A stretch of 64,000 bases of DNA from Albimonas marina (GCF_029223255.1 NZ_JARHUC010000005.1:310001-374000), one strand, 5' to 3'; positions 38,101-46,879 are shown, numbered from the stretch's first letter. Program-made: numbers and translations. The notes: generated by a model from the letters alone, not told the origin.

Positions 38101-38428
38101 GCGAGGCCGGCGTCGGCCCCACCCAGGTCAGGCCCGCATGTTCGCAGGCCTTGGCGAAGGCGACGCTCTCCGACAGGAAGCCGTAGCCCGGGTGCACCGC
38201 GTCGGCGCCGGCGCGCTGCGCGGCGGCGACCAGCGCCTCGGGGTCGAGGTAGGCGCGCGCGCCGCGGCCGGGGATCGGCTCGGCCTGGTCGCAGGCGCGC
38301 ACGTGCAGGGTCTTCGCGTCGTCTTCAGGATAGACGGCGACCGTCTCGATGCGCATCTCGGCGGCGGTGCGGGCGATGCGGACGGCGATCTCGCCACGGT
38401 TCGCGATCAGCAGGCGGCGGATCGTCAT
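35141..38428 (-). CDS. Single-chain biotin-dependent acyl-CoA carboxylase (BC-BCCP-CT fusion)
   Basis: This 1095-residue protein contains all carboxylase parts in one chain. Biotin carboxylase spans about 1-450, with ATP-grasp loop AVAGGGGRGMRVV and FFIEANPRIQVEHTVTEEI. The biotinyl domain holds MESMKMEH with the biotinylated Lys524. The carboxyltransferase domain spans about 570-1095 (ENLASLADPGSFQEYGG ... AVVLRKGYGLGAMAMTGG). This layout matches the long-chain acyl-CoA carboxylase type described in mycobacteria. GGGAG precedes the ATG. The substrate is not decided by sequence; neighbours suggest a branched or medium-chain acyl-CoA. Confidence 0.9.
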   Translation of the reverse strand: MTIRRLLIANRGEIAVRIARTAAEMRIETVAVYPEDDAKTLHVRACDQAEPIPGRGARAYLDPEALVAAAQRAGADAVHPGYGFLSESVAFAKACEHAGLTWVGPTPASLALFGDKVEARAHAARHDVPTIPGSPGPVDAAGAEAVFDQLPDGAALVIKAVAGGGGRGMRVVRTREEIAEAHARCTSEAKAAFGDGAVYAERFLPAARHIEVQVLGDGTGECLHLLERDCTLQRRHQKVLEFAPAPGLSAAQRQQLVSHALTLARAGDYRSLGTFEFLTTPDVSEIFFIEANPRIQVEHTVTEEILGLDLVRLQLEIASGRTLADLGLAQKTIPQPSGYAIQARVNAERMDATGQARPSVGKLTKWEPPFGPGVRIDTLAYSGWGNSPAYDSLIAKVIVHSRSGDHGDALRKIDRALGELKAAGIETNARWLRALAQRPEVADYSVTTRFIESVAGELAEAAAALPDPAAEEEGAVAAVAATAEALPEGAIPIAAPTIGTVTQVPEAGARLRRGEVAVLMESMKMEHAVTSPVSGEVLKVLAAPGDTLDEGAPILALMPDAEQDETEDAAAAVDLDHIRADLQEVRDRLYAGMDESKPEKVAKRHSRGQRTARENLASLADPGSFQEYGGLVIAAQAARRSEADLVKNTTGDGVVTGIGTINADKFGTEKGRCAFTIYDYMVLAGTQGQRHHRKLDRIFTMAGEYKMPMIVLAEGGGGRPGETERRSVAGLDGPSFARFAALSGKAPLVGVVSGRCFAGNAALLGCCDVIIADESSNIGMAGPAMIEGGGLGKFAPEDVGPIDVQSKNGVVDIRVKDEVEACAAAKKYISYFQGDEAEWTAPDQRLLRHAIPENRLRAHDVRHVIETMSDDGSVLELRREFGLGIVTALVRIEGKPFGLMANDSRYLGGAIDAPAADKAARFLQICDTFGLPVISLVDTPGFMVGPEAEKTALVRHVSRMFVAAAGITVPIFAVVLRKGYGLGAMAMTGGGFHESLFTISWPTGEFGGMGLEGAVHLGFRKELEAKTDPKEKQALFDELLGKMYASGKAIQAAITAELDAVIDPVETRQWILAGLRSVPADRLTGGKGRTYIDAW

Positions 38429-38474
38429 TCACAGAGCTCCCATCTTTTTTTCGGCTCGGGTCATTCGGCCTTGG

Positions 38475-39578
38475 TCATTTGCGGGCATCCGTCCAGCGCG
38501 CGAGCGCGTCGTCAACGGCGAGCGGCGCGGCGGGCGGTCGCGCCGGCGTGGGGCGGGGGTGGGCGGAGAAGCGCGGGGCGGCGGCCGGCTGCGGCCCGAA
38601 CGGCCCGTCCACGAAGGCGCCGCGGGCCTTCAGGTGCGGATGCTCCTTCGCCTCGTCGAGGTCGAGGATCGGCGCCGCGCAGACGTCCGAGCCTTCGAGG
38701 ATCGCGGTCCACTCGTCCCGCGTCTTCGTCTTCATCACCGCACGCAGCTTCTCGCGCAGCCCGGGCCAGGCGGCCTTGTCGAGCTGCGCGTCCCACTCGT
38801 CCCCCTCCAGCCCGCACAGGCGGCGAAGCTCGGCGTAGAACTGCGGCTCGATCGCGCCCAGCGAGAAGAACTTGCCGTCGGCGCACTCGAAGACGCCGTA
38901 GAAATGCGCGCCCCCGTCGAGCACGTTGCGCTCCCGCTCCGCCACCCAGGCGCCCGAGGCGCGGCCGGCGGCGTAGGGCAGCAGCAGGTTCAGGGCGCCG
39001 TCGCACATGGCCGCGTCCACCACCTGCCCCCGGCCGGTGGCGGCCGCCTCGCGCAGCGCGGCCAGCACGCCCACGACGAGGTAGAGCGCGCCGCCCCCGT
39101 AGTCCCCGACCAGGTTCAGCGGCTGCACCGGCTGCGCCGCCGTGCCGATGGCGTGCAGGGCGCCGGTGATGGCGATGTAGTTGATGTCATGCCCGGGCGC
39201 GGAGGCGAGCGGCCCCTCCTGCCCCCAGCCGGTCATGCGCCCGTAGACGAGCGCGGGGTTGCGCGCATGGGCCTTGTCGGGGCCGAGCCCCAGCCGCTCC
39301 ATCACCCCCGGACGGAACCCCTCCAGCAGCAGGTCGGCCGAGGCGATCAGGTCCAGCGCGCGGGCCTGGTCGGCGGGGTCCTTGAGGTCGAGCGTCACGT
39401 ACTCGCGCCCCTGCGCGGTGACGTCGCCCGCGGCGAACTGTTTGCCCGGACGCTCGACGCGCACGATGTCGGCGCCCATCGAGGCGAGCATGGTGCCCGC
39501 GAAGGGCACCGGGCCGATGGCGGCCATTTCGACGACGCGCAGGCCGGCGAGCGGCCCGGGGCGGCCGGATTGGGTCAT
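38475..39578 (-). CDS. Alpha-methylacyl-CoA racemase-like enzyme (CaiB/BaiF superfamily)
   Basis: This 367-residue protein resembles bacterial AMACR/Mcr. The motif PGHDINYIAITGALHAIG contains the catalytic His, and PLNLVGDYGGG the catalytic Asp. These enzymes epimerise (R)- and (S)-2-methylacyl-CoAs so that branched chains can enter beta-oxidation. AAGGAG lies 8 bp before the ATG. It sits between the two carboxylase genes, implying that 2-methyl-branched CoA esters are pathway intermediates. A CoA-transferase activity cannot be excluded, but the His-Asp motifs favour a racemase. Confidence 0.85.
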   Translation of the reverse strand: MTQSGRPGPLAGLRVVEMAAIGPVPFAGTMLASMGADIVRVERPGKQFAAGDVTAQGREYVTLDLKDPADQARALDLIASADLLLEGFRPGVMERLGLGPDKAHARNPALVYGRMTGWGQEGPLASAPGHDINYIAITGALHAIGTAAQPVQPLNLVGDYGGGALYLVVGVLAALREAAATGRGQVVDAAMCDGALNLLLPYAAGRASGAWVAERERNVLDGGAHFYGVFECADGKFFSLGAIEPQFYAELRRLCGLEGDEWDAQLDKAAWPGLREKLRAVMKTKTRDEWTAILEGSDVCAAPILDLDEAKEHPHLKARGAFVDGPFGPQPAAAPRFSAHPRPTPARPPAAPLAVDDALARWTDARK

Positions 39579-39619
39579 GGGAAAACTCCTTGGCGGTCGG
39601 ATCGGAGGGCGGCGGGGCC

Positions 39620-41227
39620 TCAGATCGGACAGATCGAACGGATCTTGGGGGGCATCGCCAGGTCGCGGCGCGCGGGCGCGCGCTCCAGCGCCTCGATCAG
39701 GCGGGGCCGGGTCTCGCGCGGGTCGATGACGTCGTCGAGGCCGAAGGACTCGGCGCCCCCGAAGGGCGTCACCTCGGCCCGCATCTGCGCCACCAGCTCG
39801 GCGTAGAGGGGGGCGGGATCCTCGCCGGCCTCGCGCATCTGGGCGAAGCGGCGGGCGTTGACCACGTTCACCGCGCCCTCGATCGACATCGCGCAGATCT
39901 CGGCCGTGGGCCAGGCGAGGGAGGCGTCGGCCTCGAAGCTGCGCCCGCCGGCCATGGCGACGTAGCCCAGCCCGTAGCCCTTGCGCAGCACCACCGAGAC
40001 CCGCGGCACGGTGGCGTGCCCCAGCTCGTAGATCAGCTTGGCCGAGCGGCGCCCGAGCTGCCCCTTCTCCGCCGGCGAGCCGATCGAGAAGCCGGGCACG
40101 TCGATGAAGTAGATCAGCGGCAGCCCGTAGGCGTCGCACAGCGCCACGAAATGGGCGACCTTGTCGCAAGCGGGGCCGGTCAGCATGCCGCCCAGCGACA
40201 GCGCCTGGTTGGCGATCACCCCGACTGGCCGCCCGGCGAGCCGTGCGAAGGCGGTCACCGCGTTCTTGGCGTAGGTGGGCTTGAGCTCGAAGACCGAGCC
40301 CTCGTCCATCGCCAGATCCACCACCTTGCGCACGTCGTAGGCCTTGCGGGTGTTGGCGGGCACGATATGGGCCAGCGCCTCGGCCCGGGCGGGATCCTCG
40401 GCCGGCGCGGGGCGCGTCGGCAGGGGGGCGCGGGCGTTCGAGGGCAGGTAGCTCAGGAACCGCTTCAGGCTGTCGAGGGCCGAGGCCTCGTCCTCGGTCC
40501 CCAGGTCGGCGATGCCGTTGCGGTCCACCTGCGCCTGCGCGCCGCCCAGCTCGAACTTGTCGATGTCCTCGCCCGTGCCGGCCTTCACCAGCGCGGGCCC
40601 GGCGAGGCCCATGGTGGACTGGCCGCGGACCATCGAGATGAAGTCCGCCAGCCCGGCGAAATTGGTGGGCGCCGCGAAGCCCGCCCCCAGCATGGCGGCC
40701 GCCATCGGGGCCCAGCCCGAGAGGCGCGCGAATTCCTGGAATGTGGTGGTCGAGGGCGCGTAGCGCCGCGAGCTCTGCCCGATCTGGATGCGGTGCCCGC
40801 CCCCGTCGAGCAGCATCACCAGCGGCGCGCCTTCCCGGATCGAGCGGCGCACCGCGTGGTGCAGCTTCTTGCCCCCCAGCTCGCCGGAGGAGCCGCCCAT
40901 GGTCATGAAGTCCTGGGCCAGCACCACCGCCGGCCGCCCGTCGATGCGGGCCGAGCCGGTGACGATCCCGTCCGCCGGCCGCTCGCCGGCCGCTGCGTCC
41001 GCCTCGCGCGCGAGCTGGCCGAACTCGCGGAAGCTGCCGGCGTCGGTCAGGTGGGCGATGCGCTCGCGCGCGGTCATCTGCGCGCGGGTCTTCTGCTTGG
41101 CGACCGCGGCGGGGCGGGCGGCGTCGAGCGTCGCCGCGCGGTCGGCGGCGAGGCTCTCGACCAGCGCCGCCATCTCCGGGCGCGGCGCCGGCGAATCGCC
41201 GGCGCCGGGGGCCTTGCGGTCGCTCAT
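39620..41227 (-). CDS. Acyl-CoA carboxylase carboxyltransferase subunit (PccB/MccB-like)
   Basis: This 535-residue protein has two crotonase-like halves of a carboxyltransferase. The N half includes QDFMTMGGSSGELGGKKL and the acyl-CoA hole. The C half includes PLIYFIDVPGFSIGSPAEK and SVVLRKGYGLGYVAMAGG, the carboxybiotin hole. Its ATG overlaps the stop of the mini biotin carrier (ATGA). No separate biotin carboxylase gene is adjacent, so carboxylation of the carrier must rely on another protein, or the pair acts as a decarboxylase or transcarboxylase. Confidence 0.88.
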   Translation of the reverse strand: MSDRKAPGAGDSPAPRPEMAALVESLAADRAATLDAARPAAVAKQKTRAQMTARERIAHLTDAGSFREFGQLAREADAAAGERPADGIVTGSARIDGRPAVVLAQDFMTMGGSSGELGGKKLHHAVRRSIREGAPLVMLLDGGGHRIQIGQSSRRYAPSTTTFQEFARLSGWAPMAAAMLGAGFAAPTNFAGLADFISMVRGQSTMGLAGPALVKAGTGEDIDKFELGGAQAQVDRNGIADLGTEDEASALDSLKRFLSYLPSNARAPLPTRPAPAEDPARAEALAHIVPANTRKAYDVRKVVDLAMDEGSVFELKPTYAKNAVTAFARLAGRPVGVIANQALSLGGMLTGPACDKVAHFVALCDAYGLPLIYFIDVPGFSIGSPAEKGQLGRRSAKLIYELGHATVPRVSVVLRKGYGLGYVAMAGGRSFEADASLAWPTAEICAMSIEGAVNVVNARRFAQMREAGEDPAPLYAELVAQMRAEVTPFGGAESFGLDDVIDPRETRPRLIEALERAPARRDLAMPPKIRSICPI

Positions 41228-41448
41228 GGGCGGATCCTCGCCAGGACCTGGCCCTCGGCCACCGCGTCGCCCTCGGCCACCGCCACGGCCGCGAGCGTGC
41301 CGCCCGAGGTCGCCAGCACCGGGATCTCCATCTTCATGGACTCGATGACCATCACCTCGTCGCCCTCGGCGACCGAGGCGCCCTCGGCGGCGGTCAGGCT
41401 CAGCACCACGCCCGCCACCTCGGACTCGAGCTCGATTTCCATCGTCAT
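41224..41448 (-). CDS. Biotin carboxyl carrier (minimal biotinyl domain)
   Basis: This 74-residue protein is a single biotinyl domain with the invariant ESMKMEIP; Lys39 would be biotinylated. It has no linker or membrane part. It is coupled by 4 bp to the carboxyltransferase gene, showing they work together. Free-standing carriers of this size occur in acyl-CoA carboxylases and in decarboxylases or transcarboxylases. Confidence 0.92.
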   Translation of the reverse strand: MTMEIELESEVAGVVLSLTAAEGASVAEGDEVMVIESMKMEIPVLATSGGTLAAVAVAEGDAVAEGQVLARIRP

Positions 41449-41503
41449 GTCCGGTCTCCTCCCGTTGCGCCGATCCGCGCCGGGGGGATCCCGTAGGCGT
41501 CGG

Positions 41504-42163
41504 TCAGCTTGTCTTTCGGATGCCTTCGATCAGCAGGCCCGCGGCCACCTCCGCATCGCGGCTCAGCCGCTCGGCGTCGCCCGCGATCAGCGCCTGAAGG
41601 CACAGGCCCGAGATCACGCCCTGGATCGCACGCACCGTCTCCTCGACGTCCACGCCCTCGCGCAGCTCGCCCATCTGGCGGGCCTCCAGAACATGCTTGC
41701 GGATCGAGCGGCGATAGCCCTCGTGCAGCATCGCGATGCGCGGCTTCAGCTCGGGGACCGAGCCGATGGCGTCGACCATCAGGTGATAGACCGCTGTCGC
41801 GGCCTCGGGCGAGCGGCGCACCGCCTCCATCTGCGCGCGGATGCGCGCGGCCAGCGCCTCGCAGCCCCGCTTGCCGGCGGTCGCCTCGGCCACCAGCCGG
41901 TCGAAATGCTCCGCCGTCACGTCGGCCACCGTCTCCAGCAGCTTCAGCTTGGTGCCGAAGCGCTGGGCCGGCAGGCCGCGGGAATAGCCCGCATCGAGCC
42001 CGATCTGCGCCAGCGACGCGCCGACCGAGCCGTGCTGGGCGATCAGCGCGATCGCCGCGCGCAGCATCCTGCGGTCGGACTTCTCGCGACGCTCCTCCTT
42101 GGGGCCCAGGATCACGGGTTCGGGCGCGGGCGCGGTCTCCGCCTGGGGGCCGTGGTCCTCCAT
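41504..42163 (-). CDS. TetR-family regulator
   Basis: This 219-residue regulator has a TetR helix-turn-helix (RMLRAAIALIAQHGSVGASLAQIGLDAGYSRGLPAQRFGTKLKLL) and a helical effector domain. The start MEDHG is preferred because GGGAG lies 8 bp upstream. Starts at 42199 (ATG) or 42205 (GTG, overlapping the ligase stop) are in frame and would add a basic tail. It lies between the ligase and the biotin carrier gene in the same direction, so it is co-transcribed with what it probably controls. Confidence 0.87.
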   Translation of the reverse strand: MEDHGPQAETAPAPEPVILGPKEERREKSDRRMLRAAIALIAQHGSVGASLAQIGLDAGYSRGLPAQRFGTKLKLLETVADVTAEHFDRLVAEATAGKRGCEALAARIRAQMEAVRRSPEAATAVYHLMVDAIGSVPELKPRIAMLHEGYRRSIRKHVLEARQMGELREGVDVEETVRAIQGVISGLCLQALIAGDAERLSRDAEVAAGLLIEGIRKTS

Positions 42164-42201
42164 CGTTCGCTCCCGCCTCCTTCGCCGCGGCGCGCGCATC
42201 G

Positions 42202-43809
42202 TCACGCACCGATCTTCTCCCGCCGCACGCGGATGCCTGCGGCCTCGCGGTCCCAGGCGTCGGGGGTGACGCCGGCCTCCCTCAGCTCGATCTTGCGGAC
42301 CTTGGCCGTGGGCGTGCGCGGCAGCTCATCCACGATGCGAACGTAACGCGGGACCATGAAATGCGCCATGCGGGGCAGCAGGAACTCCAGCAGCTCCTTC
42401 GGGTCCAGCGTCTTGCCCGCCACGGGGGCGACGACGGCCAGGACCTCGTCCTCCGAGACCTCCGACTTCACCGCCACCACGGCGCATTCGGCGACGTCGG
42501 GATGGGCCAGCACCTCGGCCTCCACCTCGTAGGAGGAGATGTTCTCCCCCCGCCGGCGGATCGCGTCCTTCATGCGGTCGACGAAGTAGAAATTGCCCTC
42601 CGCGTCGACCCGGAAGCCGTCGCCGGTGTGGAACCAGCCGTTGCGCCAGGATTTCGCGGTCGCCTCGGGGTTCTTGTAGTAGCCATGCGTCATCGCCCAG
42701 GGCGCGTCGGTGCGCAGCACCAGCTCGCCCACCTCGCCCACCGCCACCTCGCAGTCGTTCTCGTCGACCACGCGCGCCTCGACCCCCGGCCGCGGCCGGC
42801 CGGCGGCATGCAGCACGGTCGAGTTCAGCTCCGAGACCAGCGGGCAGCTGATCTCGGTCATGTTGAACATGGTGTAGGTGTCGACCCCGAAGCGCTTGGC
42901 GAAGGCCGCCGTGTCGAAGTCGTAGGGAATGATCAGGCAGCGGCGCAGCGGGTTGTCGGCGTCGTCGGGCTTCGGCGGCTGCTTGGCCAGGAACTGCGCC
43001 ATCACCCCCAGCAGGATCACATAGGTCGTGCCCGTGCGCCGGACCACGTCCCAGAACTCCTCGGTCTTGAAGCTCTCGATCATCGAGATCGAGGCGCCGA
43101 TCTGCAGCATCCGGTAGCTGGGGAAGGTGCCGCCCACGTGGAACATCGGCAGGTTCACCATCTGCCGGTCGGAGGGCAGCGCCTCGGCCACGGTGGTGCA
43201 GGCCCAGAGCTGCATGTAGCTGCTCAGCACCCCCTTGGACGGGCCCGTGGTGCCCGAGGTGTAGATGATCGCCTGCGTGTCCCACAGCGCGATGGGCCTC
43301 TCGAGCGGCGCGAGCTCGCCGCCCTCCGGCGCCAGGACGTCGGCGGGCTGCATCTCCAGGTCCGCCACCGGCTCCGGCGCGCCGCCGATCACGACGGCGG
43401 TCTTCAGCTTCGCCCGGTCGACGTCGGCCAGCCGTGGGGTGAGCTGGGCGTGGACCACGATCAGCGAGGCGTCCGAGTTCTCGACCACATGCTCCAGCAG
43501 CTTGCCCTTGTAGGCGGTGTTGATCGGCACGAAGACCGCGCCGATGTAGGCCAGCGCGTACCACACCCGCAGGATGTCCGGCCCGTTGGGCAGCCAGACC
43601 AGCACGTGCTCGCCCTGCTTCACCCCCAGCCGCTGGAGGCCGATGGCGGTCTGCACCACCTGCGCCTTCATCTGCGCGTAGGTCCATTCGCTCATGTCGG
43701 GGAAGACCGCGTAGGTCTTCGCCGGCTGCTCGGCGGCGTGGCGGTCGATCAGGTCGCGGATGATGACCTGCTCGGGCGCCGGCATCCGGGGATCGAGGTG
43801 ATAGGCCAT
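42202..43809 (-). CDS. Acyl-CoA synthetase (AMP-forming), CaiC-like
   Basis: This 535-residue ligase of the ANL superfamily has AIIYTSGTTGPSKGVLSS (phosphate loop), YTMFNMTEIS (A5), WFHTGDGFRVDAEGNFYFVDRMKDAIRRRGENIS (hinge and A7-A8) and PRTPTAKVRKIEL with the A10 Lys. The pattern is close to CaiC (carnitine/crotonobetaine-CoA ligase) and to fatty or aryl acid ligases. AAGGGAG precedes the ATG. It is downstream of the TRAP genes and would activate the imported acid. Confidence 0.9.
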   Translation of the reverse strand: MAYHLDPRMPAPEQVIIRDLIDRHAAEQPAKTYAVFPDMSEWTYAQMKAQVVQTAIGLQRLGVKQGEHVLVWLPNGPDILRVWYALAYIGAVFVPINTAYKGKLLEHVVENSDASLIVVHAQLTPRLADVDRAKLKTAVVIGGAPEPVADLEMQPADVLAPEGGELAPLERPIALWDTQAIIYTSGTTGPSKGVLSSYMQLWACTTVAEALPSDRQMVNLPMFHVGGTFPSYRMLQIGASISMIESFKTEEFWDVVRRTGTTYVILLGVMAQFLAKQPPKPDDADNPLRRCLIIPYDFDTAAFAKRFGVDTYTMFNMTEISCPLVSELNSTVLHAAGRPRPGVEARVVDENDCEVAVGEVGELVLRTDAPWAMTHGYYKNPEATAKSWRNGWFHTGDGFRVDAEGNFYFVDRMKDAIRRRGENISSYEVEAEVLAHPDVAECAVVAVKSEVSEDEVLAVVAPVAGKTLDPKELLEFLLPRMAHFMVPRYVRIVDELPRTPTAKVRKIELREAGVTPDAWDREAAGIRVRREKIGA

Positions 43810-43853
43810 GGGTCGCGTCTCCCTTTTCGCACGAGGCGGGGAGCCGCCGCGGC

Positions 43854-45161
43854 TCAGTCCATGAACTGCGGCAGCCAGGTGATGATCTCGGGGAAGGCGA
43901 TGAACAGGACCACGGCCACGAAGTCGGCGGCCAGGAACCAGCCGATGCCGCGGAAGATCGTCGTCAGCGGAACCTTGTCCCCCACCACGCCCTTGATGAC
44001 GAAGACGTTCAGCCCGATGGGGGGCGTGATCATCCCGATCTCGAGGAACTTGGCCAGGAAGACGCCGAACCAGATGATGTCGATGTTGGCCTGATCGAGC
44101 ACCGGCAGCATCACCGGCAGGGTCAGCAGCATCGCCCCCAGCGGGTCGAGGAACATGCCCAGCACCAGGTACATCAGCGACACGCCGATCAGCAGGGTCA
44201 GCTGGTCCGCCTGGATCGAGATGATCGCGTCGGCGATGAAGTCCCCCGCCCCCGACAGCGCCAGGAACCGCGTCAGCAGGTTGGCGCCGATGGCGATCAG
44301 GAACAGCGACGAGGTCGTGATCAGCGTCTCTTTCAGCGACTCCCACACGCCCCCCAGCGTCAGCGAGCCCTTGGCGAGCGCGATGACGATGGCCGCCAGC
44401 GCGCCCACGGCGCCGGCCTCGGTGGCGGTGAACAGGCCCACGAACATGCCGCCGATGACGACGACCAGCAGCGCCAGCACCGGCCAGGTCTCGCGCAGGT
44501 GGCGCAGCCGCTCCTCCATCGGGGGGAGGTGGTCGAGCCGCGGGGCGAGCGCGGGGTTCAGCGTCGCCCGGATCATGATCATCGCGATGTAGAGCACCGC
44601 GGTGGTCAAGCCGGCCCCGATGCCGCCGATGAACAGCTTCGAGATCGGCGCCTCGGCGAAGACGCCGAAGAGAATGAGCAGGATCGAGGGCGGGATCAGC
44701 GCGCCCAGCGTGCCGGCCGCGGCGATCGCGCCGGTGGCGAGCGCGGGGTCGTAGCGCGCCCGCATCATCTCGGGGATCGCGATCCGCCCCATCGCCGCGC
44801 AGCAGGCGATGGAGGAGCCGGTCACCGCCGCGAAGCCGGCCGAGCCGCACACCGACGCCACCGCGAGGCCGCCGGGCAGCCGCGCGAGCCAGCTTCGCGC
44901 CGCCTCGAACAATCCTCGCGTCAGGCCCGCGTGGTAGCACACGAAGCCCATCAGCAGGAACATGGGCACCGACGACAGCGTCCACTTGGAGGTGAAGTCG
45001 TAGGGCATCGCCGCCAGCATCCCCCAGGCGGGGCGGGCGCCGATCAGGGCGTAGATGCCCCCGAAGGAGACCAGCACCAGGCTCAGGCCGATGGGCACGC
45101 GCGCCAGCAGCAGGAACACCAGGATGCCGAGGCCGATCAGGCCGACGTATTCGCTCTCCAT
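43854..45161 (-). CDS. TRAP transporter large permease (DctM family)
   Basis: This 435-residue membrane protein has about 12 hydrophobic segments and DctM motifs: GSAGFAAVTGSSIACCAAMG, GALIPPSILLI, and GMITPPIGLNVFVIKG. It starts 4 bp after the DctQ stop with GAGGGC as ribosome site. It resembles the DctM at 15809-17119 but differs enough to be a separate transporter rather than a recent copy. Confidence 0.93.
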   Translation of the reverse strand: MESEYVGLIGLGILVFLLLARVPIGLSLVLVSFGGIYALIGARPAWGMLAAMPYDFTSKWTLSSVPMFLLMGFVCYHAGLTRGLFEAARSWLARLPGGLAVASVCGSAGFAAVTGSSIACCAAMGRIAIPEMMRARYDPALATGAIAAAGTLGALIPPSILLILFGVFAEAPISKLFIGGIGAGLTTAVLYIAMIMIRATLNPALAPRLDHLPPMEERLRHLRETWPVLALLVVVIGGMFVGLFTATEAGAVGALAAIVIALAKGSLTLGGVWESLKETLITTSSLFLIAIGANLLTRFLALSGAGDFIADAIISIQADQLTLLIGVSLMYLVLGMFLDPLGAMLLTLPVMLPVLDQANIDIIWFGVFLAKFLEIGMITPPIGLNVFVIKGVVGDKVPLTTIFRGIGWFLAADFVAVVLFIAFPEIITWLPQFMD

Positions 45162-45165
45162 GCCC

Positions 45166-45720
45166 TCAGACCCCCTCGGAGGCGGGGTCCGCCACCGGAT
45201 CGGCGTCGATGGGCGTCTCGCCCAGGCCGCTCTTCACCCCGCCCCACAGCACCGCGACGCGGTAGAGCAGGACGGCCGCGAACAGCGCGAAGCCGATGGG
45301 CAGGAAGAAATAGGTCTGCCAGACCGGCAGCTGGCGGCCGTTCTCGACGATGAACGAGCCGGCCTCGTATTTCTTGAGCGCCTCGAACCAGAACGGGCGC
45401 ACCATCGCGGCGGCCACCACGAAGGCGACCAGGCAGGCGAAGCCGCCCACGATCCGCTTGCGATGCTTCGACAGCGTCGAGAACACCACCTCCACCGCGA
45501 TGTGGCGGTTGACAATCTCGCTCATCGCGAGGGGGAGGAAGGCGCAGGCGACCATGTACCACTTGGCCACCACCGTGGTGGTCATGGGCAGCGGCGCCTG
45601 GAAGATGTTGCGCATGAAGACGTCCAGAACGATCTGGAGCATCATCAGGACCACCGCCACGGCGCCGACGAAGGCGGCGCCGTGGGAGATCCAGTTCAGC
45701 ACGCGGCCGATGGCCTGCAT
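45166..45720 (-). CDS. TRAP transporter small permease (DctQ family)
   Basis: This 184-residue protein has four membrane helices. DctQ hallmarks include a first helix followed by FMRNIFQAPLPMTTTVVAKWYMVACAFLPLA and HIAVEVVFS. It sits between the solute-binding and large-permease genes, with 22 bp and 4 bp gaps, so the three form one Na+-driven carboxylate importer. Confidence 0.92.
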   Translation of the reverse strand: MQAIGRVLNWISHGAAFVGAVAVVLMMLQIVLDVFMRNIFQAPLPMTTTVVAKWYMVACAFLPLAMSEIVNRHIAVEVVFSTLSKHRKRIVGGFACLVAFVVAAAMVRPFWFEALKKYEAGSFIVENGRQLPVWQTYFFLPIGFALFAAVLLYRVAVLWGGVKSGLGETPIDADPVADPASEGV

Positions 45721-45742
45721 GGTTCGCTCCCTGTCCGGTCGC

Positions 45743-46879
45743 TCAGATCGCGGACGGGTCGATCGTGCCGAACAGCTTTTCGGCGAAGACGGCCTGCACC
45801 GCCGCCGGGTCCGTGGTGTCCACGTCGGCGAAGACGTCGGTCCACTTCTTGACCAGCGCCTTCATGCGGTCGACCTGCTCGGCGGCGTCGGCGATGCCGT
45901 ACTTCTGGACGTTGAGGTCGGCGACCGTCTCGAGGTCTTCCTTGCGGAACTTCGCCGTGGCCTCGGCCACTTCCGCCGAGGGCTGCACCACCTCGACCCC
46001 GACCGAGGCCGGATCGTCCAGATAGGCCGCGTTGACCTTGAAGTAGTCGACCGTCGCCCAGGCGATCGAGTCCGACGCGGCCATGATGAAGCCCTTCTTC
46101 TGCTCGGGCGTCAGCTCCTCCCACAGGTCGCGGTTGGTGTTGAACATGGCGTTGCCGATGTAGAGGCCGATCGGCGCGTCCAGGATGTAGTCGGCGACCT
46201 CGCCGATCGACAGCGACTTCAGCGTGTCGAGCGTGTGGGTGTTGCCGTGCAGCTGGCCCTGGTTCATCGCCTCGAAGATGTCGGTGGCGCCGATCACGAC
46301 CGAGGTCGCGCCCATCGCGTCCACCCAGCGCCCGAAGGGCCCGAAGCCGCGCAGGGTCTTGCCCTGGAAGTCCGACATCTCGGTGATCTTGTCGACCGAC
46401 ATCAGGTAGTACGGGCCGATCACCGCGAAGCCGAGGAACACGGTGTTCTGGTCGCGGTATTCCTTCATGCAGGGCTCGCAGCCGTACATGAACTCGGTCG
46501 CCGCGGCCGCCATCACCACCGGGTCGTCCGAGGCGGTGGCCATGTCGACCACGAGGTTGGTGTTGGGGAACTCGGCGCGGGTGTAGGCGGGCACGGTGTA
46601 GGCGACGTCGGCGATGCCGTCGCGCACGCCCGCGGTCGACTCGGCATAGGACAGCAGCGTGCCCTCGTAGGTCTTGCCGGTGTACTCGCCCCCGGTGTTC
46701 TCCTCGATCTTCTTGGCGAACATGCGCATCGCCTGCTGCAACGAGCTTTCGCCCGGCGCGCCGATCACGATGCGCAGCTCCTTGGCGGAGGCGGGCGCGG
46801 CGGCGAGGGCGCCCAGCGCGCCCAGCGCGCAGACGGCGGCCGCGCAGAGGCGGCCCGCGGTACGGCGGGTGATCATCAT
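45743..46879 (-). CDS. TRAP transporter solute-binding protein (DctP-like)
   Basis: This 378-residue periplasmic protein has a signal peptide with a twin-Arg-like start (MMITRRTAGRL) and a cut near APASA. A longer reading from 46972 is rejected because GGGAGGAGACAAG stands directly before MMITRR. The body has the TRAP pattern DFQGKTLRGFGPFGRWVDAMGATSVVIGATDIFEAMNQGQLHG, and a CEPC pair as in the first binding protein. Two inverted repeats lie just upstream. The ligand is probably the acid activated by the adjacent ligases. Confidence 0.9.
   Translation of the reverse strand: MMITRRTAGRLCAAAVCALGALGALAAAPASAKELRIVIGAPGESSLQQAMRMFAKKIEENTGGEYTGKTYEGTLLSYAESTAGVRDGIADVAYTVPAYTRAEFPNTNLVVDMATASDDPVVMAAAATEFMYGCEPCMKEYRDQNTVFLGFAVIGPYYLMSVDKITEMSDFQGKTLRGFGPFGRWVDAMGATSVVIGATDIFEAMNQGQLHGNTHTLDTLKSLSIGEVADYILDAPIGLYIGNAMFNTNRDLWEELTPEQKKGFIMAASDSIAWATVDYFKVNAAYLDDPASVGVEVVQPSAEVAEATAKFRKEDLETVADLNVQKYGIADAAEQVDRMKALVKKWTDVFADVDTTDPAAVQAVFAEKLFGTIDPSAI

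Noticed and set aside
35381-39169. A 1262-codon plus-strand open frame, longer than the carboxylase it opposes
   Set aside because: The opposite strand has an unmistakable carboxylase with biotin and ATP-grasp motifs. The plus-strand translation has no domain and only mirrors GC codon bias.
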